A stretch of 64,000 nt of DNA, taken from positions 62,001-126,000 of the forward strand of contig JAHDWK010000020.1 in NCBI GenBank assembly GCA_023382655.1, read 5' to 3'. This document shows, piece after piece, positions 25,576-35,172 of this stretch. Origin of the DNA: Anaerolineae bacterium. GTDB taxonomy: Bacteria > Chloroflexota > Anaerolineae > Promineifilales > Promineifilaceae. The stretch's first letter is position 1. Each line of letters starts with the position of its first letter. A program made the translations under genes and the position numbers. The notes below the pieces were generated by a model. That model was not told the origin of the DNA, made no database searches, and worked only from the letters and a program-made list of their open reading frames with translations.

Positions 25576-25679
25576 CAAGGTGGGGCGGCACGGTGAGGAC
25601 ACCGGCCGCAGCCGCCAGCAGAAGACCGCGCCGGAGCAGGGGTGGGGCGGCACGGTCTGGAAGACCGGCCGCAGCACAG
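25576..25679. repeat. REP-like repeats, right flank of the RAYT gene
   Basis: Two successive units. The first (25576-25640) repeats the ends of the left-flank element. The second (25639-25679) reads GGGGCGGCACGGTC, a short spacer, then GACCGGCCGCAGCACAG and folds back on itself. Confidence 0.75.
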
Positions 25680-25680
25680 G

Positions 25681-25860
25681 GTCATTGGAAATGGTAATTC
25701 ACAATTTGTTGCTGAAAGGGCAGGCATAGACGGCTTTCAGCGATTGACCTATCTTGTCGACCCATCCGGTCGAACACTGAGTATACTTCAACAAGCCTAT
25801 AATAGTGCGGGAGTTTTAGTTCATGAACACGAATGGCTCAGCAACGTTATCATCAAATGA
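25681..25860 (+). pseudogene. C-terminal remnant of a polymorphic-toxin-like protein
   Basis: Directly after the REP unit a frame without its own start gives VAERAGIDGFQRLTYLVD, then PSGRTLSILQQAYNSAGVLVHEHEW. This reads like the very end of a secreted toxin effector domain (compare the common pattern V.D..G....V.Q.A....G.L.H). The upstream part is missing, replaced by REP sequence. The region is A+T-rich and lacks ACGGCCGT. It overlaps the start of the next gene by 38 bases. The call rests on pattern only. Confidence 0.4.
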
Positions 25861-26296
25861 AATAGATGGTATAAGGCAACTACTTACTGATTTTGTTGAA
25901 GGAAAGATATCGATCCGACAAATTCAGAAGGGGATGCATGGCTATCTGTTCCTAAATTTTGATAATGCTCCAGATGGTCGCGAAATTGGACACGGCTCTG
26001 ATTTGGACTTAAGTAAAGTTATACGAGTACAAATCGGAAAAAGGCATCTTTGCCACATGCTGCAAAGGTATATAGCTGGGCAGATAGCAGAATTGGATTT
26101 GTCCAATTGGGCAGCTTTTGTCTTCATGTCTGAACTGTTTGTTTCAGAGGAAGATTATGAATCTATGCAAGAACTGGTATGGGACATTATTCAGAAGCTG
26201 ATGACGCCAAAGATATTCGGAGGCATAAATGAGAGTGTTGCACAACAATATCTTGAAAGTCTATATGACTCTGATGGAACAGAGTCTCTGCTGTAG
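25823..26296 (+). CDS. Immunity-protein-like hypothetical
   Basis: A 157-residue soluble protein with a GGGAG ribosome site at a good distance. It has no membrane segment and is rich in acidic and aromatic residues. I do not recognise the family. Size, acidity, low G+C and the position right behind a toxin-like C-terminal tail are typical of immunity genes of polymorphic toxin loci. If correct, it is an orphan immunity gene that outlived its toxin. Codon use differs clearly from its neighbours (many AAA, GAA and ATA codons), which indicates transfer. Confidence 0.5.
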   Translation: MNTNGSATLSSNEIDGIRQLLTDFVEGKISIRQIQKGMHGYLFLNFDNAPDGREIGHGSDLDLSKVIRVQIGKRHLCHMLQRYIAGQIAELDLSNWAAFVFMSELFVSEEDYESMQELVWDIIQKLMTPKIFGGINESVAQQYLESLYDSDGTESLL

Positions 26297-26350
26297 GTGG
26301 GTCTTCCTGAATCGGTGTGGCTGACCGTACCCCATCATGTCACATTCCCT

Positions 26351-26391
26351 TGCAAGGCACCGGCCTGTTTGTCAACAGCCGGAGCCTTGCA
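26351..26391. terminator. Hairpin downstream of the immunity-like gene
   Basis: Arms TGCAAGGC-A-CCGGC and GCCGG-A-GCCTTGCA pair almost completely across a loop of about 13 bases. Only a short T-run follows, so it may be a weak terminator or a dispersed hairpin. Confidence 0.45.
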
Positions 26392-26488
26392 TTTCGTCCG
26401 GCATCGTTTCTGGCATACCAGCCCAGGGGCAACGAATGGGGAAAGCTGATAAACGGATGGGGGGCACGGCCGTGACCCCTTCACCCCC

Positions 26489-27124
26489 TCACCTGCTCAC
26501 CCCATCAAGAAAATAGTAGGGGTAGACATTGATGACGGTGGTGTCCAGGTAGCGGGTGATGCGGGGGGTGTCCTGGCGGTAAATATGGATGTGCCCGTGC
26601 AGCAGATATTGGGGGCGGAACCATTGCATGAAGTTGAGGAAGATTTTGAAGCCGGTGTGGGGAATGTCCGGTCTGTCGTGAATACCAAAAGGGGGGGAAT
26701 GGGTGATGAGGATGTCCAGGTAACGGCCGTGTTTCACCTTGTTGCGCAGTAGTTTGGGCAGCATCCCGGCTACCACCAGGCGCATTTCCGTCTCGGTGTA
26801 CATGTAGGGCGCATGGGGGCGGTAACGCATAGAACCTTCCAACCCGGCAATGAGCAGCCCCTCCCGTTCTACACAGCGCGCGTGAATGTCCGCGCCGCCT
26901 TCGACATGTGTCAGGCGACGGCCGTCTACCGTATACTGCGGCCCCTTATCATGGTTCCCCCGCACATACACCAGCCGCTTATCCAGCGCCGAAATGAGAA
27001 ACTCCAGGTAATAAAATGGCAAATCCCCACAACCCACAATCAAATCAATGTCCGGATACTTCTGGCGTACATCAGCGCAGTACAACTGATCCATCACCCG
27101 GTCACTGACCGCCAAAATTTTCAT
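26489..27124 (-). CDS. Metallophosphoesterase
   Basis: About 211 residues with the calcineurin-like motif series: SDR at the start (where most have D-x-H), GCGDLPF, GNHDKG, THSPPFG and HGHIHIY. The first motif lacks the usual His, so one metal site may be altered; the rest is intact. These enzymes hydrolyse phosphodiesters or monoesters; the substrate is unknown. The ATG MKILAVSD overlaps the MazG stop as ATGA, which fixes the start and indicates coupled translation with the nucleotide pyrophosphohydrolase-like gene. Confidence 0.85.
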   Translation of the reverse strand: MKILAVSDRVMDQLYCADVRQKYPDIDLIVGCGDLPFYYLEFLISALDKRLVYVRGNHDKGPQYTVDGRRLTHVEGGADIHARCVEREGLLIAGLEGSMRYRPHAPYMYTETEMRLVVAGMLPKLLRNKVKHGRYLDILITHSPPFGIHDRPDIPHTGFKIFLNFMQWFRPQYLLHGHIHIYRQDTPRITRYLDTTVINVYPYYFLDGVSR

Positions 27125-27426
27125 GGAGCGGGCCAATCTCGCGTCTGGTTATGCGCCAGTTTGTCCAGGATCGCCTGTTCCAGGTCAATACCGGTGACGC
27201 TGGCAAGCTGGAGCAAATAAAGCGCCACATCGGCCAACTCCCCGGCTAATTCCTCTGGTTGCGTGGCTTCCTCCCGCCACTGAAAATGCTCCAATACCTC
27301 GGCCGCTTCAATGGCCAGCGAAGCGGCTAAATTACGTGCCGTTTGCGGTTTGGGGGAATCGGGTTCATACCAGCCCTTACTGCCCACAAATTGGTGCATC
27401 AGGGTTTCCAGTTCACGTAATTCCAT
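27121..27426 (-). CDS. MazG-like nucleotide pyrophosphohydrolase
   Basis: A 101-residue all-helical protein with the MazG metal pattern: IEAAEVLEHFQW (E-x-x-E type) and ELADVALYLLQLA (E-x-x-D). Small members of this group cleave dCTP or other (deoxy)nucleoside triphosphates to monophosphates. The ATG MELRELE is chosen; the frame upstream runs through a heptamer repeat and gives a non-natural Leu/Arg-rich sequence. No ribosome site is visible because the repeat comes right up to the start. It is paired with the metallophosphoesterase. Confidence 0.8.
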   Translation of the reverse strand: MELRELETLMHQFVGSKGWYEPDSPKPQTARNLAASLAIEAAEVLEHFQWREEATQPEELAGELADVALYLLQLASVTGIDLEQAILDKLAHNQTRDWPAP

Positions 27427-27433
27427 GAAAAAA

Positions 27434-27504
27434 GATGGGAGATTAAGAGATTGAGAGATTAGGAGATTTAGTCTCTCAATCTCCCGGTCTCTCAATCTCA
27501 ATGC
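27434..27504. repeat. Heptamer-unit hairpin (GAGATTA / CTCAATC type)
   Basis: Units such as GGAGATTA, AGAGATTG and AGGAGATT are followed by the complementary TCTCAATCTCC and TCTCAATCTC, which makes a long imperfect hairpin. The same word family is found at 34015-34073. It lies between gap and the MazG-like gene. Confidence 0.8.
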
Positions 27505-27517
27505 CAAAGACGGCCGT

Positions 27518-28534
<1,017 letters not shown>

Positions 28535-28540
28535 TTAACT

Positions 28541-28572
28541 GTGTAGGGCAATTTGATAAATTGCCTTACAGT
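28541..28572. promoter_or_regulatory. Hairpin in the gap leader
   Basis: GTAGGGCAATTT at 28545-28556 pairs with AAATTGCCTTAC across a short loop, upstream of the gap ribosome site and downstream of the yvcK stop. It could be the yvcK terminator or a processing site; the T-run is weak. Confidence 0.45.
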
Positions 28573-28633
28573 ACTAAATCTCAACTAGTAATTATCGCCC
28601 ACAATTGGCTGTTGCCAATGCCGGATGTCATGC

Positions 28634-29956
28634 TCAGGCCAGACAATTCATCACTGCCTGGGCTAATTTGGCGCTGTCATGTCGCCACGGCCGTTGCTCG
28701 TCTACCAGGTCGGCCAGGATCAAGGGAATGTCAGTGGGTGGGTCTGGCTGCACAAAGATGGTATGCCCGCCCCCCGTTTCCGGGGGAATAGATAGATTAT
28801 TATTGGCTAATACCATATCCAGACAGCCGGTGGGAACATGTTCTAAAATGGTGGCCACATGATCGGCCACACTGTAATTATCCGTCTCTCCGGGCTGGAT
28901 GGCAAGGTTACACACATACACTTTGCGGGCGCGGGTGTGCTGCAAGGCGGCGGCCAGATCGGACACCAGCAGGTTGGGCAGGATGCTGGTATACAGGCTG
29001 CCCGGCCCCATCACAATCAGATCGGCCTGCAAAATGGCTTGCAGGGCGGGGGGATAGGCTGGCACGTTGGGCGGTTCCAGATAGACGCGCTGGATACGGC
29101 CGTGCGCCTCTGGAATAGCCGACTCGCCCGACACGCGTTGTACGACGCCAGCCGCCAGCAAAACATCTGCCGTCAGGGTCACATTCGCCAGCGTGGACGG
29201 CAGTACCCGCCCGCGAATGGCGAGAACCTGCTGCGCCGCCAGCAACGCCTCGTCAAAACTGCCGGTGATGCCCGTCAGCGCCGCCAGCAGCAAATTGCCA
29301 AAGGCGTGCCCTTGCAGGTCGCTACGGCCGTTGGCTGATGATTTCCCATTGGCCTCTACCGGATTACCAAACCGGTATTGGAGCACCTGGGTCATCAACG
29401 CTTCATCCCGCGCCAATGCCGCGATGTTGTTGCGAAAATCACCTGGCGGCAGCACGCCCAATTCGCGCCGCAGCCGCCCGCTGCTGCCGCCATCGTCGGC
29501 GACGGTGACGATGGCGGTGATGTTGGCCGTGTGTTCTTTCAGGCCGCGCAGCAGGCTGGGCATGCCAGTGCCGCCGCCAATGGCCACAATATGCGGCCCG
29601 CGCTGGCGGCGGCTGTAGTGGTAAACGGTTTCAGCCACGTCAATATCTGCCGGGGAAAAGGGGGCCACCAGATTGCGCCCAATTTTGAGAACGCTGATGA
29701 TGATGAGCAGCGCACCCAGGGCAAAGGCGGTCAAAACCCGCAGCGGCAGGGGGAGGAATTGCAGGGTGAGGGCGTTGTCCACGGCCGTTGGCAGCCAATC
29801 ATGTTCCTTTGCCGTCGTCAACAAGATGCCCAGCCCCATGCCGATGACGGCCGTACCGATCCCCATTACCACCAGCCACCGTTTGATGCCTATACCTGGT
29901 GTTAACCAGCGGCTGCTGGAAACAAAAATAAAGCGCCGGAATGGATTGCGTATCAT
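28634..29956 (-). CDS. YvcK/GlmR-family protein with N-terminal membrane anchor
   Basis: A 440-residue protein. The N-terminal 95 residues contain two membrane helices (about 27-47 and 74-93). The remainder is a CofD-like/YvcK Rossmann domain: IVAIGGGTGMPSLLRGLKE, TVADDGGSSGRLRRELGVLPPGDFRNNIAAL and DLIVMGPGSLYTSILPNLLV. Soluble YvcK proteins bind UDP-GlcNAc and steer carbon towards cell-wall precursors under gluconeogenic growth. Membrane-anchored versions such as this occur in several phyla. The neighbourhood with gap fits a carbon-partition role. Confidence 0.85.
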   Translation of the reverse strand: MIRNPFRRFIFVSSSRWLTPGIGIKRWLVVMGIGTAVIGMGLGILLTTAKEHDWLPTAVDNALTLQFLPLPLRVLTAFALGALLIIISVLKIGRNLVAPFSPADIDVAETVYHYSRRQRGPHIVAIGGGTGMPSLLRGLKEHTANITAIVTVADDGGSSGRLRRELGVLPPGDFRNNIAALARDEALMTQVLQYRFGNPVEANGKSSANGRSDLQGHAFGNLLLAALTGITGSFDEALLAAQQVLAIRGRVLPSTLANVTLTADVLLAAGVVQRVSGESAIPEAHGRIQRVYLEPPNVPAYPPALQAILQADLIVMGPGSLYTSILPNLLVSDLAAALQHTRARKVYVCNLAIQPGETDNYSVADHVATILEHVPTGCLDMVLANNNLSIPPETGGGHTIFVQPDPPTDIPLILADLVDEQRPWRHDSAKLAQAVMNCLA

Positions 29957-29977
29957 CGGTGGAATGATAACAAATTA

Positions 29978-30190
29978 ACTTGGTGATCGGTAATCCGTGA
30001 TGTGTGATGCGTGACCCGTGACACCTCACGCGTCACGCATCACGCATCACGGTTAACCGGGTGGCAGTGGTCTGGGGGCTGTGTTATGATCGCGCCGCGT
30101 TCCGGTAATCGGTAATCAGTAAACGGTAATCGGTGAGCAATACATTCCCGCCGATAACCGACAACTGATAACCGACAACCGATTACGGAG
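29978..30190. repeat. Two successive heptamer-unit hairpins in a divergent region
   Basis: 29978-30056 is built from units like GTGATGC and CGTGACC, then the complement CACGCGT and CACGCAT. 30100-30190 is built from CGGTAAT-type units, then CCGATAA and CCGACAA. Both lie between the divergent yvcK and mtnA genes and use different words in the same architecture. Confidence 0.8.
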
Positions 30191-30195
30191 AAAAG

Positions 30196-31251
30196 ATGCG
30201 TACCGTATTTTGGGATTCTGACCACAACACGCTCAAGATGATTGACCAGCGGCGGCTGCCGTTTGCACTGGTGATTGCCGAATATACCGATTACCGGGCG
30301 GTGGCCGAGGCGATTACGGCAATGGTGGTGCGCGGCGCGCCGGCTATTGGTGCGGCCGCGGCCTTTGGCATGGCGTTGGCGGCGCAGCAAAGCAAAGCGA
30401 CCAATGTAGTCGCCTGGCGGGCGGATCTGGCAGCGGCGGGGCAGGTGTTAAATGGGGCGCGGCCTACGGCCGTGAACCTGGCCTGGGCGGTGCAACGAAT
30501 TCTGCGCGTAGCCAATAGCGGTGAAGTGACGACGGTTGATGCGGGGTGTACGGCCGTTCTCACCGAAGCGCAGCGCATTGCCGATGAAGATGTCGCTTTG
30601 AACCGGCGCATGGGTTTCCACGGCGCGGAATTGATTCGAGATGGTGATACCATTTTGCATCATTGCAATACCGGCGCGCTGGCGACGGTGGATTGGGGCA
30701 CCGCCTTAGGCGTTATTTTTGCCGCCCACGAACAGGGGAAGAAGATTCATGTGCTGGTAGACGAAACCCGCCCGCGCCTGCAAGGGGCACTGCTGACCGC
30801 CTGGGAATTGCAGCAGCGCGGCATCTCCTTTGACCTGATTGCCGACAACGCCGCCGGTCATTTTATGCGCACCGGGCAGGTGAATATCGTCCTGGTGGGT
30901 TCAGACCGCACGGCGGCTAACGGTGATGTGGCCAATAAAATTGGCACGTACAAGCTGGCGGTGATCGCCAAAGAAAACGGCGTCCCCTTTTACCCGGTGG
31001 TACCCACCAGCACAGTTGACCTGGCGCTGGCGCACGGCGATTTGATCCCTATTGAAGAACGGCCGATGGATGAAGTGCTGACGGTCTTAGGCCAACCCAT
31101 CGCCCCGGCGGGCATCACGGCGCGCAATCCGGCTTTTGACGTGACGCCGCATCGTTACGTGACGGGCATTGTCACCGAAGCGGGCATTGTGTACCCGCCG
31201 TTTGAGTTGAATTTACGCAAGGCGGTAGAAATGGAGAGGAGTAAGCAGTGA
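30196..31251 (+). CDS. mtnA: S-methyl-5-thioribose-1-phosphate isomerase
   Basis: A 351-residue protein of the eIF2B-like isomerase family. The signature [17 protein letters not shown] (42-58), catalytic Cys157 in HHCNTGAL and Asp237 in [19 protein letters not shown] match bacterial MtnA. It converts methylthioribose 1-phosphate to methylthioribulose 1-phosphate in methionine salvage. The ribosome site GGAG is next to the heptamer repeat. No other mtn gene is in the window. The last residues ERSKQ are encoded by the start of the next repeat. Confidence 0.93.
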   Translation: MRTVFWDSDHNTLKMIDQRRLPFALVIAEYTDYRAVAEAITAMVVRGAPAIGAAAAFGMALAAQQSKATNVVAWRADLAAAGQVLNGARPTAVNLAWAVQRILRVANSGEVTTVDAGCTAVLTEAQRIADEDVALNRRMGFHGAELIRDGDTILHHCNTGALATVDWGTALGVIFAAHEQGKKIHVLVDETRPRLQGALLTAWELQQRGISFDLIADNAAGHFMRTGQVNIVLVGSDRTAANGDVANKIGTYKLAVIAKENGVPFYPVVPTSTVDLALAHGDLIPIEERPMDEVLTVLGQPIAPAGITARNPAFDVTPHRYVTGIVTEAGIVYPPFELNLRKAVEMERSKQ

Positions 31252-31306
31252 GCGGTAAGCAGTGAGCAGTACACACCGCTCACTGCTCACTGTTCACTGC
31301 TCGCTG
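31240..31306. repeat. Heptamer-unit hairpin (AGCAGTG / CACTGCT type)
   Basis: GTAAGCA, GTGAGCG and GTGAGCA units are followed by CACTGCT, CACTGTT and CACTGCT. It begins inside the last codons of mtnA and ends just before the next start. Confidence 0.8.
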
Positions 31307-31309
31307 AAT

Positions 31310-32104
31310 ATGAACATTCCGGTGGTCATCATGTGCGGCGGGCAGGGCACGCGCATGGGCAATACGTTGACGAAGAAGGAACTGGTGGATATTGGCGGAC
31401 GGCCGTTGCTGTGGCACGTCATGCGTATCTTTTCGGCGTATGGGCACAATCGTTTTATCCTGGCGTTGGGGCACCAGGGCGATCAGGTGCGCCGTTATTT
31501 TTTGGAATATGAAGCGATGAGCCGGGATGTGACCCTTCATCTGGCGGATGGGGACAATGGCAACGGCCGTCCCCATCTCACGTTTCAAGGCGACTATGAA
31601 CACCCCCCCTGGGAAGTCACGTTGGTAGATACGGGCCTGGAAACGGGTCGTGGCGCCCGGTTGGTGAGGCTGGCCGACTATCTGGCTCACGGCCGTTTTT
31701 TTGTGGCCTATGGCGAGGCGGTGGCGGATATTGATCTGGCGGCGCTGCTGGCTTTCCATGAAGGGCATGGAGCGCTGGCGACGGTGACGGGCATTCAGCG
31801 CCATTCGCAGTATGGGTTGATCGCGGCGGATGGTGACGGCCGTGTCACCCATTTTCAGGAGAAACCGCTGCTGCCATATTGGGTGAATGGCGGGTTTATG
31901 CTGTTTGAGACGGCCGTGTTAGACCTGCTGCGCCAAAACTACCGTGACGATCTCTTTGAAACAGACATCATGCCCTTGCTGATGGCGCAAGGCCAACTGC
32001 ATCTTTATCGGCATCATGGTTACTGGCAATCCATGAAAACCTTACAAGATTACATCACGCTCAAAGAAGCGTGGCAGGCAAACCAACCCTGGCGGGTGTG
32101 GTAG
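31310..32104 (+). CDS. Glucose-1-phosphate cytidylyltransferase-like nucleotidyltransferase
   Basis: A 264-residue protein. VVIMCGGQGTRMG is the nucleotide-binding loop, and KKELVDIGGRPLLWHVMRIFSAYG matches the RfbF region that binds the sugar phosphate. VNGGFMLFE and HHGYWQSMKTLQDYITLKEAW near the end also fit RfbF. It should make CDP-glucose from CTP and glucose 1-phosphate. The next gene encodes the matching dehydratase type. The start ATG follows the heptamer repeat; a longer frame from the repeat is not credible. Confidence 0.82.
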   Translation: MNIPVVIMCGGQGTRMGNTLTKKELVDIGGRPLLWHVMRIFSAYGHNRFILALGHQGDQVRRYFLEYEAMSRDVTLHLADGDNGNGRPHLTFQGDYEHPPWEVTLVDTGLETGRGARLVRLADYLAHGRFFVAYGEAVADIDLAALLAFHEGHGALATVTGIQRHSQYGLIAADGDGRVTHFQEKPLLPYWVNGGFMLFETAVLDLLRQNYRDDLFETDIMPLLMAQGQLHLYRHHGYWQSMKTLQDYITLKEAWQANQPWRVW

Positions 32105-32105
32105 G

Positions 32106-32170
32106 TTCGTAAACCGTAATCCGTGAACCGTAATCGGGTAACGGATTAGGGCTTACGGATAACGGATAAC
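32106..32170. repeat. Heptamer-type repeat (CCGTAAT / CGGATTA)
   Basis: Units CCGTAAT, CCGTGAA and CCGTAAT, then CGGATTA, CGGATAA and CGGATAA. It fills the 76-base gap between the two nucleotide-sugar genes and ends next to the ribosome site of the second. Confidence 0.8.
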
Positions 32171-32180
32171 GGAGAGAACA

Positions 32181-33176
32181 TTGGACAATCAATTCTGGCA
32201 AGATAAGCGAGTTTTTATCACCGGCTGCACCGGGTTGTTGGGATCATGGCTGACGGAGGCATTGGTGGCGGCTGGGGCCGATGTGGTGGGGCTGGTGCGC
32301 GATTATGTACCGCAGTCACAGCTTTATCGCTCCGGCACGGTGGAGCGCATCAAGGTAGTGCGTGGTGAGTTGTGTGATTATGACCTGCTGGAACGTACCC
32401 TGGCTGAATACGAGATTGAGTACGTCTACCATCTGGCAGCACAGACGATTGTGGGCATTGCCAACCGCGCGCCCATGTCTACTTTTGAGACCAATATCCG
32501 GGGCACCTATATGCTGCTGGAAGCGGCGCGGCGGAATCCAACCGTGCGCGGCGTTATTGTCGCCAGCAGCGACAAGGCCTACGGCGACCAACCCGATTTG
32601 CCTTACCTGGAATCGGCCCCTTTGCAAGGCAGACACCCGTATGACGTGAGCAAAAGCTGCGCCGACCTGATCGCCCAGACGTATGCGCACAGTTACCAAC
32701 TGCCGGTGATTGTTATTCGTTGCGCCAATCTGTATGGCGGTGGCGATTTGAACTGGAACCGCATTTTGCCCGGCACCATTCGCAGTGTGCTGCAAGGCGA
32801 ACGTCCGATCATCCGCTCCGATGGCACATTTAAGCGGGATTACCTGTATGTGAAGGATGCGGTGCGGGGCTACCTGATGGCGGCGCGTTGTTTGGGTGAT
32901 GCACAGTTTTACGGGCAGGCGTTTAATTTTGGCGTGGGCCACCCGGAAATGGCGCTAGATGTGGTGCAGGCGATTATCAAGATTTCCGAACGTTCGGATT
33001 TGATGCCCATTATTTTGAATGAAGTGAAAAACGAAATTCAAGATCAGTACCTTTGCTCAGACAAGGCAGGCAAAATACTTGGGTGGGAGCCGCAGTATTC
33101 GCTGGAAGAAGGGCTGGCAGAGACGATGGCCTGGTACCAGAAGTTTTTAGGGTTATCGGTAATCGATGAACGGTGA
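32181..33176 (+). CDS. CDP-glucose 4,6-dehydratase-like SDR
   Basis: A 331-residue extended short-chain dehydrogenase: [15 protein letters not shown] (NAD loop), [18 protein letters not shown] with Asp/Lys, and catalytic [16 protein letters not shown] also matches the RfbG type. It would form CDP-4-keto-6-deoxyglucose from the product of the previous gene, on the way to dideoxy or branched sugars. The start is TTG, preceded by GGAGAG six bases upstream; no ATG with a site exists nearby. No later enzymes of such a pathway are in the window. The C-terminal SVIDER is encoded by the following repeat. Confidence 0.82.
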   Translation: MDNQFWQDKRVFITGCTGLLGSWLTEALVAAGADVVGLVRDYVPQSQLYRSGTVERIKVVRGELCDYDLLERTLAEYEIEYVYHLAAQTIVGIANRAPMSTFETNIRGTYMLLEAARRNPTVRGVIVASSDKAYGDQPDLPYLESAPLQGRHPYDVSKSCADLIAQTYAHSYQLPVIVIRCANLYGGGDLNWNRILPGTIRSVLQGERPIIRSDGTFKRDYLYVKDAVRGYLMAARCLGDAQFYGQAFNFGVGHPEMALDVVQAIIKISERSDLMPIILNEVKNEIQDQYLCSDKAGKILGWEPQYSLEEGLAETMAWYQKFLGLSVIDER

Positions 33177-33222
33177 TCGGTGCAAATGCCAACTACCGAT
33201 AACTGATTACCGATAACCGATC
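33154..33222. repeat. Heptamer-type hairpin (CGGTAAT / CCGATAA)
   Basis: CGGTAAT, CGATGAA and CGGTGAT units are followed after a short spacer by CCGATAA, CTGATTA and CCGATAA. It overlaps the last codons of the dehydratase gene and precedes the YdcF-like gene. Confidence 0.8.
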
Positions 33223-33225
33223 GCC

Positions 33226-34011
33226 ATGTTTTTTTTCCTCTCCAAAACACTCCCCCTTTTTATTTACCCCATTGGCCTGGTATGCGTCCTTATTTTGCTG
33301 GCGATTTTTTTGTGGCGGCGGCGGGGGTGGCAAACGGCCGTGCTCCTCTCTGCTTTTTTCCTCCTCTACCTGGCGGCTAATCCATTGGTCTCGTTGTGGT
33401 TGGCGCGCTCGTTGGAATGGCGTTATTTGCCACCCGACCCACTACCGCAGGCGGATGTGATTGTGGTGTTAGGCGGTAGCACGACCATGGAAGGGTATCC
33501 ACAGACCACCGTCGGCCTGAATGACGCCGCCGACCGATTGTGGTATGCCGCCTGGCTGTACCATGAAGGCGCGGCGGACTATCTGCTGCTGACCGGCGGC
33601 AAATTGCCGGGTAATACGACCTCGGAAGCGGAGCGGATGGCCGAAGCATTGCGGCTGATGGGTGTACCTGACGCGGCGATGTTGCTGGAATCAGAATCTA
33701 TGAATACCTATGAAAACGCGGTACTGAGCAAGCCCTTGTTGCAGGGGCATGATCTGGAGATGGTTTTGCTGGTGACATCGGCGATTCATATGCCCCGGTC
33801 GATGGCGATTTTTACGAAGCAGGGTATGGATGTCATCCCGGCGCCGACGGATTATGAGTTTGTGCAGCCAGATTGGGCAGAGGGCGAAAATGCGGGCTGG
33901 TTTTATTGGGTGCTGAGCCTGCTGCCGGATGCCAATTCGCTGGAACTGACGACCAGTGTGATGAAGGAGTATGTGGGGATTGTGATTTATCGGTTTCGGG
34001 GGTGGTTGTAG
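33226..34011 (+). CDS. YdcF/ElyC-like (DUF218) membrane protein
   Basis: A 261-residue protein with two N-terminal membrane helices (about 6-28 and 37-54), then the DUF218 domain: DVIVVLGGSTTMEGYP, ADYLLLTGGKLPG, ESESMNTYENA and VTSAIHMPRSMAIF. ElyC and SanA act in envelope biogenesis, around lipid carriers and peptidoglycan precursors; the biochemical activity is unclear. It stands last in a plus-strand run with two nucleotide-sugar genes, which fits envelope polysaccharide work. Confidence 0.85.
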   Translation: MFFFLSKTLPLFIYPIGLVCVLILLAIFLWRRRGWQTAVLLSAFFLLYLAANPLVSLWLARSLEWRYLPPDPLPQADVIVVLGGSTTMEGYPQTTVGLNDAADRLWYAAWLYHEGAADYLLLTGGKLPGNTTSEAERMAEALRLMGVPDAAMLLESESMNTYENAVLSKPLLQGHDLEMVLLVTSAIHMPRSMAIFTKQGMDVIPAPTDYEFVQPDWAEGENAGWFYWVLSLLPDANSLELTTSVMKEYVGIVIYRFRGWL

Positions 34012-34014
34012 GTA

Positions 34015-34073
34015 GGAGATTGGGAGACTGAGAGATTGAGAGATTACCTAATCTCCTAATCTCCTAATCTCCA
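34015..34073. repeat. Heptamer-unit hairpin (GAGATTG / CTAATCT type)
   Basis: GGAGATTG, GAGAGATTG and GAGATTA units are followed by CTAATCTC three times. It separates two convergent genes and encodes the last residues (EIRRLGD) of the WYL regulator. The same words are used at 27434-27504. Confidence 0.85.
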
Positions 34074-35052
34074 TTCTTCCATTCTCTGCATAAAAAGCGG
34101 CCAACTGCACGGCCGTCACCCGTATCTGTTCACGTAATTCAGATGGGGCGACGATTTCCACGGCCGTGCCCAGCCCCATCAACGCTTCACACGCCGCCTG
34201 TGCCGAGTCAAAGGGCAGCGAGAGTGTGGCGTAACCCTGCGCGTCGGTGACTCCCGGTTGGGCCAACAGACCATACAAACTTTCGCCAACAAAGCGCAGC
34301 ATGTGGGAAATAGCTTCGGGAACAACCCGCACGGTGACGGTATACCGCTCCCGGCGGTTTTCAAATTGGGCGCACCATTGCTCCCAGTAGGCGGCCAGTT
34401 GAAAGTTTGGCGGGCGACGGCCGTGTCCCTCTGACAATTCCGCCTCCTGAATACGTGACACGCGGTATGTTTGCGGGTAGGGAAAGTTGGTGAGGCCCAC
34501 CAGATACCAGATGCCGGCTTTGGCCACCAGCCCCAGCGGATCAACCAGTCGTTTCACCCATTGGCCGTCGGCGCGGCGGTATCTCATGCGCAGGCGGCGG
34601 TCGGTGAAGACGGCCGTTTGCACCAGCGATAGAAACGGCGTCGGCTCTTCATGCTGGAACCAGGCCGCCGGGTCCAGGTAAAGCCTTTCCTGGATGCGTT
34701 GCGCGTCTTGCTGGAAAGGGGCCGGCAACGAGGCGGTCAGCTTGAGCAGGGCGCTTTCGCCAGCTTTGTCCGCGCCCAGGTCGGCCAGCAGACCAGGCAC
34801 GGTGAACATGAACAGGGCGCGCACCTCATCTTCCTTCAGGCCGGTCAGGTTGGTGCGGTAGCTCTCCATGAGCATACAGCCCCCCTGTGGCCCGCGTTCG
34901 GCATACACCGGCACACCGGAGGCGCTGAGCGCGTCCAGGTCCCGGTAAATGGTGCGGGGGGAACATTCCAGCCGCTCAGCCAGTTCGTCGGCCGTGAGAC
35001 GGCCGTGTGTTTGCAGCAGCATCAGCAGGGAGATAAGACGGTCGGCGCGCAT
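34048..35052 (-). CDS. WYL-domain transcriptional regulator
   Basis: A 334-residue protein. The N-terminal DeoR-like winged helix is MRADRLISLLMLLQTHGRLTADELAERLECSPRTIYRDLDAL. The WYL domain lies at about 140-215 (RRLRMRYRRADGQWVKRLVDPLGLVAKAGIWYLVGLT), followed by a WCX C-terminal extension. WYL regulators respond to nucleic acid or nucleotide ligands and often control DNA damage, defence or metabolic genes. The target cannot be seen; the gene is flanked on both sides by repeats. The C-terminal tail reads into the heptamer repeat. Confidence 0.88.
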   Translation of the reverse strand: MRADRLISLLMLLQTHGRLTADELAERLECSPRTIYRDLDALSASGVPVYAERGPQGGCMLMESYRTNLTGLKEDEVRALFMFTVPGLLADLGADKAGESALLKLTASLPAPFQQDAQRIQERLYLDPAAWFQHEEPTPFLSLVQTAVFTDRRLRMRYRRADGQWVKRLVDPLGLVAKAGIWYLVGLTNFPYPQTYRVSRIQEAELSEGHGRRPPNFQLAAYWEQWCAQFENRRERYTVTVRVVPEAISHMLRFVGESLYGLLAQPGVTDAQGYATLSLPFDSAQAACEALMGLGTAVEIVAPSELREQIRVTAVQLAAFYAENGRMEIRRLGD

Positions 35053-35069
35053 GGGGGAAGTTTACAGGT

Positions 35070-35172
35070 GGTGGGAGGGGGTGACAAGGTGACAAGGTGA
35101 CAGGGTGCGGGGGTGATGGGGTGATGGGGTGACGGATTACCGATTACGGGTTACGGATTACGGATTACGGGT
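35070..35172. repeat. Composite heptamer repeat
   Basis: A first block of GGTGACA and GGTGATG units (35082-35136) runs into a second block of CGGATTA and CCGATTA units (35136-35172). The second block encodes the last residues PVIRNP of the VOC protein. Confidence 0.8.
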
